64,000 nucleotides of DNA from Planctomycetota bacterium. GTDB taxonomy: Bacteria; Planctomycetota; B15-G4. Shown one piece after another: positions 52,983 to 59,756 of this stretch. The DNA is taken from NCBI GenBank assembly GCA_020638905.1, contig JACKHP010000021.1:13116-77115 (forward strand), given 5' to 3'. The notes beneath the pieces were generated by a model. The model saw nothing but the letters and a program-made list of their open reading frames with translations. It ran no database searches and was not told the origin of the DNA. The translations under genes and the position numbers were made by a program. The stretch's first letter is position 1; every line of letters begins with the position of its first letter.

Positions 52983-53879
52983 TCACGCAGGCACCTTGAG
53001 CGCCAGGAGATCGCGACGGGCGGACGCCGGCGTGCGGTGGCCGTGCCGTTCGACGAGCCAGTGCTCGTTGTAGAGCGCGGCCCACGCGAGCACGGCTTGG
53101 CGCAGTTCCTCGGCGTTGCGAAAGGTCTGCACCCAGAGCAGCTGCTCCTTGAGCGTGCGGTTGAAGCGTTCGATGCAGCCGTTGCCCTCGGGCGCGCGCA
53201 CGAAGCACGGCGAAGCCTCGATGCCGAGGAAGCGCAGCTCGCGCTGGAAGGCGTCGCTCATGTACTGGCTGCCGTGGTCGTGGCGGAGCTGGAGTCCCGC
53301 GGCCACGCCCTCCCCGTACGCGCCGCAGTTCCTGCGCACGCCCTGCCGGATCGGCTCGAGCGCCTCCCAGCGCGTGGCCCGCTTGGCAGCGTGGATGCCG
53401 ACGCACTCGGCCGTGCAGTGGTCGATCGCGGCGAAGATCGTGACCAGGCCATCCTCGATGGTCCAGGTCGCCGTGGCATCGGTGCCCCACATCAAATCGG
53501 GTTCGGCGGTCACGATCGTGCCGTCGTGCACATGCGGACCGAGCACTCGCCGGGCGCGTGTCGGCGCCAGCAGTCCGGCCTCGCGCATGAGCCGCAGCGT
53601 GCGGCCCTTGCTGGTGCGGATGCCCCGGTAGCGCAGCCGCGCCCAGACCTTGCGGTGACCTTCGCCGGTGAAAGGCGAGGCCGAGAGCACCTCGCGGATG
53701 TGCTCGGTGAGCTGCGCGTCGGTATACGCGGTCTTGGGGCCACGTCGCTCGGGTGGTCGGTCGGCCCGCGCCTCACGCGCACGATGCGCATAGAGCCCCG
53801 AGCGCGATCGGCCGAGCAGCCGGCAGATCCGCAGCACGCCGAAGGGACGCTGGCTGGAGGACGACACCTGGGTGCTCAT
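52983..53879 (-). CDS. IS3-family transposase OrfB, DDE integrase
   Basis: A 298-residue transposase of the IS3 family. An HTH_21-type region (TDAQLTEHIREVLSASPFTG) precedes an rve integrase core with catalytic Asp in LMWGTDATATW, Asp in RHDHGSQYMS and Glu in APEGNGCIERFNRTLKEQ. KVWARLRYRGIRTSKGRTLR is the family front motif. The start at 53879 overlaps the OrfA stop by ATGA, so OrfB is translated by coupling. Catalyses cut-and-paste or copy-out movement of the element. Confidence 0.95.
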   Translation of the reverse strand: MSTQVSSSSQRPFGVLRICRLLGRSRSGLYAHRAREARADRPPERRGPKTAYTDAQLTEHIREVLSASPFTGEGHRKVWARLRYRGIRTSKGRTLRLMREAGLLAPTRARRVLGPHVHDGTIVTAEPDLMWGTDATATWTIEDGLVTIFAAIDHCTAECVGIHAAKRATRWEALEPIRQGVRRNCGAYGEGVAAGLQLRHDHGSQYMSDAFQRELRFLGIEASPCFVRAPEGNGCIERFNRTLKEQLLWVQTFRNAEELRQAVLAWAALYNEHWLVERHGHRTPASARRDLLALKVPA

Positions 53880-54286
53880 GGTGTCGACCTCCGCCGGGCC
53901 AAAGGGTCGCGCACCTCGTGTGCCCGCAGCAGGGCCTTGAGCGCCTCGTTGTCGATCGTGAGCTCGCCGATGAGCGTCTTCAGCTCACGCGCCTCGTCGG
54001 CTTCCGGGGACGGCTTGCGCGTCTTCAGGTTCGCCTGGCCGCCCGCGAGGAAGTCGTCACGCCAGCTCGACAGGGTGGCTGCGGTGACGCCCAACTCGCG
54101 CGAGAGCACGTCGAGCTCCTCGCCCTGGAGCAGCCGCAGCACGGCTGCCGTCTTGCGCTTGACCGAGTACCGGCCCCGGTCGGGCCCGACCGCATCCGGC
54201 TCGCCTCCGGTCGCCCTCCGGGCTCCCTCCGGCGAGCCGGATGCGCCCTGTCCTCCACCACGCTTGCGTCCCATCGATCGCTCCAT
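53876..54286 (-). CDS. IS3-family OrfA with an internal low-complexity insertion
   Basis: A 136-residue helix-turn-helix/leucine-zipper protein of the IS3 OrfA (HTH_8/transposase_8) type: RYSVKRKTAAVLRLLQGEEL, DVLSRELGVTAATLSSWRDD and a C-terminal zipper-like helix (ELKTLIGELTIDNEALKALL). Usual length is about 90-105; the extra ~25 residues after MGRKRGGG are Gly/Ala/Glu/Pro-rich and coincide with a 15-bp inverted repeat at 54191-54245. GAAGGAG lies 9 bases before ATG 54286, inside the end of the element. Confidence 0.9.
   Translation of the reverse strand: MERSMGRKRGGGQGASGSPEGARRATGGEPDAVGPDRGRYSVKRKTAAVLRLLQGEELDVLSRELGVTAATLSSWRDDFLAGGQANLKTRKPSPEADEARELKTLIGELTIDNEALKALLRAHEVRDPLARRRSTP
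54191..54245. repeat. 15-bp inverted repeat inside orfA
   Basis: CGCATCCGGCTCGCC (54191-54205) pairs perfectly with its complement (54231-54245) around a 25-base spacer that is itself full of CTCC runs. It lies in the 5' part of orfA where the protein carries an extra non-conserved segment, so it looks like a small palindromic insertion that kept the reading frame. Confidence 0.75.
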
Positions 54287-54319
54287 CTCGGGGGTCTCCT
54301 TCTACCAGACAGGTGTCCA

Positions 54320-54577
54320 CCGAAACCGTGGGGCGGGAGAGCGTTGACAACCTCACGGAGTTGCAGCCGCTAGCCAACGTGTTGCTGGATGTTAGTCGTC
54401 GGAGCAGAGGCGGCGAGCTGCAGCTCCTGTTGCCAGGCATCAGCACAGCGCCTAGCTAACAACGGGTGCAGGAAATCGCCCTTCACCGATATCTCCAGGC
54501 ACTCGCGTAGCTTATCTCCAGCTGGCGCGCGCTGTGCGAACGCGCACAGGCCACCACCTCGCGCTGATCCCCGTCCC
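54320..54577 (+). other. AT-richer flank with a possible remnant of the interrupted gene
   Basis: These 258 bases between the IS end and the methyltransferase start have the same lower GC as the OLD gene. A frame through 54319-54459 reads ETVGRESVDNLTELQPLANV followed by LLDVSRRSRGGELQLLLPGI, then STAPS and TAA, and has normal codon use. Removing the IS and one CCG does not put this frame in register with the OLD gene (it is off by two bases), so its link to that gene is unproven. No complete gene is seen. Confidence 0.4.
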
Positions 54578-55315
54578 ATGACCCGCCTCTACGATCGCAT
54601 CGGCCACGGCTACGCGGCGCATCGCGTCGCCGACCCGCGCATCGCGGCCCGCCTGCGCGCGGCGCTCGCGGGATGCGCGTCGGTCGTGAACGTCGGCGCG
54701 GGCGCCGGATCGTACGAGCCGTCCGACCTGCCGGTCGTGGCGGTCGAACCGTCGGAGTCGATGATCGCGCAGCGCGTCGATCGGACGCGCACGCTGCGCG
54801 CGGTCGCCGAGTCGCTGCCGCTGCGCGACGGCTGCGCCGACGCGGTCACCGCGATCCTGACGATCCACCACTGGACGGACGCGCGCCGGGGTCTCGCCGA
54901 GTGCGCGCGTGTCGCGCGCCGACGCGTCGTGCTGCTCACCTGGGACCCGCGCTCGGACGGCTTCTGGCTCGTGCAGGACCACTTCCCCGACCTGCTCGCG
55001 CTCGACCGGGCGATCTTCCCGACGCTCGATGCGATCGAGGCCGCGCTGGGACGGATCGAGGTCGAGAGCGTGCCCGTGCCGTCCGACTGCGTCGACGGGT
55101 TCCTCGGTGCGTACTGGCGCAGGCCCGAGGCCTACCTCGACGAGCGCGTGCGACACGGCATGTCGACCTTCGCGCGCCTCGTCGACGTCGAGCCGCGCAT
55201 CGAGGCGCTGCGCCGCGAACTCGCGTCCGGCGCGTGGCACGCGCGCCACGCGGGGCTCCTCGCGCGCGACGCGCTCGATCTCGGGTACCGGCTCGTCACC
55301 GCCAAGCTCACCTGA
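54578..55315 (+). CDS. SAM-dependent methyltransferase, class I
   Basis: A 245-residue protein. MTRLYDRIGHGYAAHRVADP is typical of small class I methyltransferases; motif I is VVNVGAGAGSYE, motif II VVAVEPSESMIAQR, then LPLRDGCADAVTAILTIHHW and a strand RRVVLLTWDP. The pattern is that of the UbiE/Methyltransf_11 group. Substrate unknown. It marks the return to the GC-rich background downstream of the island. Start ATG 54578 is chosen to fit the family N-terminus. Confidence 0.85.
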   Translation: MTRLYDRIGHGYAAHRVADPRIAARLRAALAGCASVVNVGAGAGSYEPSDLPVVAVEPSESMIAQRVDRTRTLRAVAESLPLRDGCADAVTAILTIHHWTDARRGLAECARVARRRVVLLTWDPRSDGFWLVQDHFPDLLALDRAIFPTLDAIEAALGRIEVESVPVPSDCVDGFLGAYWRRPEAYLDERVRHGMSTFARLVDVEPRIEALRRELASGAWHARHAGLLARDALDLGYRLVTAKLT

Positions 55316-55423
55316 GCCACCGCTCCGCGGAGGCGACCTCGGCGCCCGCGCGACTTCGCTGGGTTCCGGACGCTCGCGCGTGCACACTGGCACTCGTCCC
55401 CCACCCCGCGCGAGGAGCACGCC

Positions 55424-55654
55424 ATGCCGTACGACAGCCATCCCTGGGTCGGCACCCTTCCCGAGGGCGTCCACCGACTGTGCGCCTGCGGCGAGTCGGG
55501 CAACAAGCCGTTCTGCGACGGCAGCCACGGACGCACCGGCAGCGAGAAGCGTCCGGCGAAGGTCGAGGTCGCGCAGGAGAAGCAGGTCGCGGTCTGCCAG
55601 TGCGGACACTCGGGCAACGCGCCGTTCTGCGACGGCTCGCACAAGGGCGCCTGA
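55424..55654 (+). CDS. Double-CDGSH iron-sulfur protein
   Basis: A 76-residue protein with two CDGSH zinc-finger-like motifs: CACGESGNKPFCDGSH and CQCGHSGNAPFCDGSH. Each Cys3-His1 motif normally binds one [2Fe-2S] cluster, as in mitoNEET-type proteins; two motifs in one short chain is the MiNT/CISD3 arrangement. No membrane segment is present, so it should be soluble. GAGGAG precedes ATG 55424 at normal distance. Redox or cluster-transfer role is inferred from the family. Confidence 0.95.
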   Translation: MPYDSHPWVGTLPEGVHRLCACGESGNKPFCDGSHGRTGSEKRPAKVEVAQEKQVAVCQCGHSGNAPFCDGSHKGA

Positions 55655-55676
55655 AGCGCGCCGCGTGACGCGCACC

Positions 55677-55707
55677 GCGAGCGGTCGCGCGCGCGATCGC
55701 CGCTCGC
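55677..55707. terminator. Hairpin between convergent CDGSH and glycosylase genes
   Basis: GCGAGCGG (55677-55684) pairs with CCGCTCGC (55700-55707), with an inner TCGCG/CGCGA stem. Placed between the stops at 55654 and 55756, it could end both transcripts. Confidence 0.5.
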
Positions 55708-55755
55708 GTCACTCGCCTTGACCGCGGGCCCGGCGACGCGCCTGCGCCCGCCCCC

Positions 55756-56655
55756 TCACCCGCCGCGCAGCTCCTCGAGCTCCTCGAGCGTGCGCGGCCA
55801 GTCGTCCTTCATGAGGCGGCTCAACACGCGGTCGGCGAGCAGCTTGCCGCCGGTCTGGCACGTCACGCAGTAGTTGCACTCGTTCTCGGCGTACAGGATG
55901 CGCTGCACGGGCGCGCCGCACGCCGGGCACGGCTCGCCGTACCTGCCGTGCACGGCCATGTCGGGACGGAACGCGGTCACCTTGTCGGGGAACCCGTCGC
56001 CGACCTCGGCGCGCAGGCGCTCGGTGAACTCGACCAGCACCGTCTCGCAGGCGCTGCGCAACCGCGCGCGCTCGTCGTCGTCGAGCTGCGTGCTGAGCTT
56101 GAACGGCGAGAGCTTCGCGCGATGCAAGATCTCGTCGGAGTACGCGTTGCCGATGCCCGAGAACAGGCGCGGGTCGGTGAGCGTGCGTTTCAGCGTGTGC
56201 CGCTCGCGCGTGAGCGCCGCGGCGAACTCCGCGTCCGACGCGCCGAGCACCTCGAGGCCGCCGCGGCCGTGCGCGGCGAGCGCGTCCTCGCCGCGCACGA
56301 CGTGCAGGCTGGCCTTCTTGCGGCTGGCGGCCTCGGTGAGCACGAGCGTGCCGTCGTCGAAGTCGAACGCGGCGAGTCCGATCTTGCCGGGCAGGCCGGC
56401 GCCGGGCTTCCGCCAGCGCAGGCGGCCGGCGATCATGAGATGCAGGACGAGGAACAGTCCGTCGTCGAAGCCGAACACGATGCGCTTGCCGAGCCTCTGC
56501 ACCTCGCGCACGGCGCGTCCCTCGACCGCCGAGAGGGGCGGATCGACCGAGCGCAGCAGGAACGGACTCTTGAGCCGCACCTTGCGCAGCACACGTCCGC
56601 CGACGTGCGCGACGAGGCGCTCGACGTAGACGGTCACGTCCGGCAGCTCGGGCAT
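55756..56655 (-). CDS. Formamidopyrimidine/endonuclease VIII-type DNA glycosylase
   Basis: A 299-residue Fpg/Nei family enzyme. The mature N-terminus PELPDVTVYVERL gives the catalytic Pro and Glu (after Met removal). LHLMIAGRLRW, DPRLFSGIGNAYSDEILHRA (the helix-two-turn-helix) and a four-Cys zinc finger (CPACGAPVQRILYAENECNY then CVTCQ) are present. It excises oxidised bases and cleaves the AP site. Whether the specificity is that of MutM or Nei cannot be decided by eye; VTVYVERL-type sequences are often annotated Fpg-like. ATG 56655 gives the exact PELPD start. Confidence 0.92.
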   Translation of the reverse strand: MPELPDVTVYVERLVAHVGGRVLRKVRLKSPFLLRSVDPPLSAVEGRAVREVQRLGKRIVFGFDDGLFLVLHLMIAGRLRWRKPGAGLPGKIGLAAFDFDDGTLVLTEAASRKKASLHVVRGEDALAAHGRGGLEVLGASDAEFAAALTRERHTLKRTLTDPRLFSGIGNAYSDEILHRAKLSPFKLSTQLDDDERARLRSACETVLVEFTERLRAEVGDGFPDKVTAFRPDMAVHGRYGEPCPACGAPVQRILYAENECNYCVTCQTGGKLLADRVLSRLMKDDWPRTLEELEELRGG

Positions 56656-56855
56656 CGCGGGACATGATCCCACGCCGGCCGCGCGCCGGACACGCGCGAG
56701 GTCGTGACGTTCACCGGTGACGTCGCCTCGCGGGACGAGGGCGCACTCACGAGATCGTGGGACGCATCCGATGCCCGCGGAGGTTCCCTTGCGCGTTCGC
56801 CTTCGTCCCGGGCGGTCACTCCGCTCGAAGCCTGTCCGTCGTCCCGAGATTCCCG

Positions 56856-57299
56856 ATGTCGTCCGAGCGTCCGCTCCCCCACGATCGCACGAGTTCCCTC
56901 GCCGCCCTGCTGGCCGGCGGCGAGGGACGCGCCCACCACACGGTCCTCGTGGCCGACGACGACACGGCCGTGCGGCGCGTCGTGTCGCTCATGCTCGAGC
57001 AGGCCGGCTATCGGGTGGTCCCCGCGTGCGACGGTGACGAGGCCCTGCGCCTCTACTCGGGTTCGCGACGCGCCATCGGCTGCATCGTGCTCGACGTGTG
57101 CATGCCGCGCATGGACGGCCTCGCGACGCTCGCCGCCCTGCGGCGCATCGACCCCGGCCTGCGCACCGTGCTCGTCTCGGCCCTCGCGCCGCCCGCGGGT
57201 CTCGACGTCCACAAGGACGCCATCGCGGGCTTCCTGCAGAAGCCGTTCGTGATGTCCGACCTGATCCTGGCCGTCGACCGCGCGGTCGCGGCGTCCTGA
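56856..57299 (+). CDS. Response regulator, single receiver domain (second)
   Basis: A 147-residue protein with a ~30-residue lead and one receiver domain: acidic VADDDTAVRR, phosphoacceptor Asp in CIVLDVCMPRMDG, switch Ser in TVLVSALAPP and conserved Lys in FLQKPFVMSD. No output domain. It is divergent from the Fpg/Nei gene. An imperfect palindrome around TCACCGGTGA (56711-56720) lies between the two starts and could be an operator for either. No sensor kinase is in view. Confidence 0.87.
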   Translation: MSSERPLPHDRTSSLAALLAGGEGRAHHTVLVADDDTAVRRVVSLMLEQAGYRVVPACDGDEALRLYSGSRRAIGCIVLDVCMPRMDGLATLAALRRIDPGLRTVLVSALAPPAGLDVHKDAIAGFLQKPFVMSDLILAVDRAVAAS

Positions 57300-57378
57300 G
57301 GCGAAGCGCCGCACGCCGTCGGCCGCCTCGCCCGCGGCGCGCACACGCGAGCGCGCGCGTCACGCCGCCTCGCGGCGC

Positions 57379-58041
57379 TCACGCCCCCGCGCCGGACGCG
57401 CGCCGCGCGCGCACCCAGTCCTCGGCCTGCTGCGCGGGGAAGCCGATCTCGACCGCGCGCCACAGTCCGACGTGCGCCGGACCCTGCGCGACGAAGAAGC
57501 CCGCCTTGGGACCGACGAACGTGAGCGTCCACTCGGCGCGCACCGCGACTCCTCCGTCGGGACGCTCGCGCGTCACGCCCACGACCTCGCCCGTGGTCGC
57601 CGACAAGCCCGACGGGACGTCGACGCTGAGCACCTTGGCCGCCGACGCGTGCACGTGCTCGACCGCCTGCCGCGCCGCCCCGCCGATCGGACGCGCGAGG
57701 CCGACGCCGAACAACCCGTCGACGAGCAGCGTGCGCGCGTCGAGCTCGGGCGCGCCCGGACGCACGAGCGGACGCCAGAGGCGCGTGGCCAGCTCGCCGC
57801 GCACGAGCCGCTCGGCCACGAGCGCGTCCCCGCCGTTGTTCCCGGGACCGACGAGGAACACGGCGCGCTCGCAGCCCTCGGCCGCGCACAGCTCGCGCAC
57901 CGCGTCGGCCAGGCGCGCGCCGGCCTGTCCCATGAGCCGCTCGAGGGTGAAGCCGCGCTCGTCGATCAGCCAGCGGTCCATGGCGGAGGCCTCGTCGGCC
58001 GTGTACACGATCTGGGGTCGGTCGCTGGGACTGCGCCACAT
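57379..58041 (-). CDS. nnrE: NAD(P)HX epimerase (YjeF N-terminal domain)
   Basis: A 220-residue YjeF-N protein. It has YTADEASAMDRWLIDERGFT, MGQAGARLADAV, the nucleotide loop LVGPGNNGGDALVAERL, LLVDGLFGVGLARPIGG and SVDVPSGLSATTGEVVG, with VRAEWTLTFVGPKAGFF near the end. It epimerises R-NADHX/NADPHX so that the partner dehydratase can repair it. The C-terminal dehydratase domain (YjeF-C) is absent here, so that activity would come from another gene. Convergent with the response regulator. Confidence 0.92.
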   Translation of the reverse strand: MWRSPSDRPQIVYTADEASAMDRWLIDERGFTLERLMGQAGARLADAVRELCAAEGCERAVFLVGPGNNGGDALVAERLVRGELATRLWRPLVRPGAPELDARTLLVDGLFGVGLARPIGGAARQAVEHVHASAAKVLSVDVPSGLSATTGEVVGVTRERPDGGVAVRAEWTLTFVGPKAGFFVAQGPAHVGLWRAVEIGFPAQQAEDWVRARRASGAGA

Positions 58042-58180
58042 CGTCGGAACTCCTGCGGGTGTCGCGCGCCGGACCGCGGGAGCCCCGGGACGCGCGCGGC
58101 CGCCCCGATCCGGCACGTCGATCTTGCCGCGACGACGGCTCGCATGCACGATGCGCTCCCCCCGTCCCCTGCCGAGCGCC

Positions 58181-58996
58181 ATGTCCGAGCCGTCGCCGCA
58201 AGCCCCGCCGCAGAGCGTGCTCAGCCGCCGCTCGGGCTGGATGCGCCGGCTGCACGCGTTCCACAAGCATTCGCCGTTCAACCCGTACTGGCTCGACGCG
58301 CGGCACCTGCTGCGCTCGGTCGAACGGCTCGCGCCCCACGCGCGCGGCGTGATGCTCGACGTCGGCGTGGGTGAACGTCCCTACGGACACCTGTTCACGC
58401 CGCACGTCCAGCGCTACTTCGGGCTCGAGTACCCGCCGGTCGTGTTCGGCAACCTGAACCCCGACCTGTGGAACTACATCCACGTCGTGCACGGCATCAT
58501 CGACGTGTTCGGCGACGGACAGGAACTCGCCGTGCGCAGCGGCTCGTGCGACACGGTGCTCTCGCTCGAGGTGCTCGAGCACCTGCCCGAACCCGAGCGC
58601 TGCGTGGCCGAGATGGCGCGCGTGCTGAAACCCGGCGGACGGCTGCTCATGACCGTCCCGTTCGTGCAGCCGCTGCACCAGCTGCCGTTCGACTTCCGGC
58701 GCTACACGCCGCGCGGACTGGGCGACCTGCTCGAGCGCCACGGGCTCGTCGTCGAGCTGCTCGAGCCGCGCGGCAACGTGGCGTCGGCGACGGGTGCCGT
58801 CCTCTCGCAGTACTTCCTGCGGCACTGGGCCGGCAAGGAGCGCCGCCACGACGGCTCGGTCACGATGTCGCGCTGGCGCGGCGTCCTCACGCTCCCGTTC
58901 ATCGCGCTCACGCAGGTCTTCTTCGCGGTGGCCGAGCGCTTCGCGAAGGACGACGCGCTGGCCCTCGGCTACACGGTCGTCGCACGCAAGGCGTAG
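58181..58996 (+). CDS. SAM-dependent methyltransferase, Methyltransf_11/UbiE type
   Basis: A 271-residue protein. After a basic Ser/Pro-rich N-terminus, NPYWLDARHLLRSVERLA and motif I VMLDVGVGERPYGHLF lead into the Rossmann core; CDTVLSLEVLEHLPEPERCV is the characteristic LEHLP block and VLKPGGRLLMTVPF the strand with the PGG turn. FDFRRYTPRGLGDLLERHGL is typical of glycan or O-antigen-related methyltransferases. ATG 58181 is preferred to 58151 because it leaves a normal family N-terminus. Divergent from nnrE. Confidence 0.88.
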   Translation: MSEPSPQAPPQSVLSRRSGWMRRLHAFHKHSPFNPYWLDARHLLRSVERLAPHARGVMLDVGVGERPYGHLFTPHVQRYFGLEYPPVVFGNLNPDLWNYIHVVHGIIDVFGDGQELAVRSGSCDTVLSLEVLEHLPEPERCVAEMARVLKPGGRLLMTVPFVQPLHQLPFDFRRYTPRGLGDLLERHGLVVELLEPRGNVASATGAVLSQYFLRHWAGKERRHDGSVTMSRWRGVLTLPFIALTQVFFAVAERFAKDDALALGYTVVARKA

Positions 58997-59002
58997 CGCC
59001 GG

Positions 59003-59392
59003 TCAGCGGCCGGAAGCGTCCGGCGCGTCGTTGCCGAAGCAGAGCTCGACGACCTCGACGAGACCGTCGGGCGAGACGTCGGCGCACACCCCCACGGGCG
59101 TGTTGCCGAGGAAGGCGATCCACCAGGCGGCGTCGCGCTGCTTCCAGTGCATGAACTCGCAGGGTGCTCCGAACACCGCCTCGAGCTCCCGCCGCGGCCG
59201 CCCCACGAAGTCGTGATCGGCCAGGATGCGCCGTGCCAGGACGATGCGCAGCGTCGAGTCCTCGACGAAGCCCGAGCGCCAGAGCGCCGCCTCGAGCGGC
59301 GCGCGCGCGAGCCACAGCGCCGCGACCACCGCGACCCCCGCGAGGAGCGGGCGCATCGGACGTCGCACGCGTCTCGGCTCGTGTCCCGCCAT
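59003..59392 (-). CDS. Small secreted or anchored protein of unknown function
   Basis: A 129-residue protein with a basic N-terminus (MAGHEPRRVRRPMRPLL) and one hydrophobic segment (about 15-33), followed by LRIVLARRILADHDFVGRPR, ELEAVFGAPCEFMHWKQRDA, AWWIAFLGNTPVGVCADVSP and LVEVVELCFGND. Three Cys residues lie in the soluble part. The sequence resembles small Trp-rich periplasmic proteins, but no family is recognised. Convergent with the methyltransferase; stops are only seven bases apart. Confidence 0.65.
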   Translation of the reverse strand: MAGHEPRRVRRPMRPLLAGVAVVAALWLARAPLEAALWRSGFVEDSTLRIVLARRILADHDFVGRPRRELEAVFGAPCEFMHWKQRDAAWWIAFLGNTPVGVCADVSPDGLVEVVELCFGNDAPDASGR

Positions 59393-59756
59393 CGCTCCCC
59401 GCTCCTCGTGCTCGCCGACCGTGGGGGACCCCTCGTGCGCCGAAGGGGACCCGACGTCGCGTCCCCGCCGGAACCCCGTCGCCGCGCATCGGTTGCGCCT
59501 CGCGCGCGGATGCGCTCCGCGCGCGGTTCCGTCAGACGACCCGCGGTGTCGCGCGGCGATCCTCGCACACGCCGCGCGCCGCGTGAAATCCGAACGGCGG
59601 ACGTCCCAACAGGCGCGCTTCGCTCGCGTCAGGGCGCAGTCGTGACGCCGCACGACGGGACTCCCCAACGCGCCGAAGGCCGGTACGCTGGCGGACCGGT
59701 GGCAGCCCGTCCCGTCGGCGTGCGGGCGCGCACGTTCCGATCGTCGGGAGGGTTCC
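59393..59756. other. 364-base gap without a recognisable gene
   Basis: Between the divergent starts of the small secreted protein and the TPR protein. It contains GC-rich runs with short G/C tracts (GGGGGACCCC near 59422) but no open frame with plausible codon use on either strand, no strong -35/-10 pair and no long hairpin. It must hold the promoters of both flanking genes. The ribosome site GGGAGGG lies just before ATG 59757. Confidence 0.6.

Larger units (their letters stand above)
52962..54319 (-). mobile_element. IS3-family insertion sequence, complete
   Basis: A 1358-bp element bounded by TGGACA at 52962 and its complement TGTCCA ending at 54319, flanked on both sides by the triplet CCG (52959-52961 and 54320-54322), a 3-bp target duplication as expected for the IS3 family. 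It carries orfA and orfB on the minus strand, joined by an ATGA overlap rather than by the usual slippery frameshift. The terminal repeat beyond the first six bases is poorly conserved. Presence of all three DDE residues and both ends suggests it may still be mobile. Confidence 0.88.

Noticed and set aside
54320..54570. Integron attC site or cassette
   Set aside because: GTTAG and CTAAC motifs occur near 54390 and 54455, but order and spacing do not match RYYYAAC...GTTRRRY, and no integrase is near.
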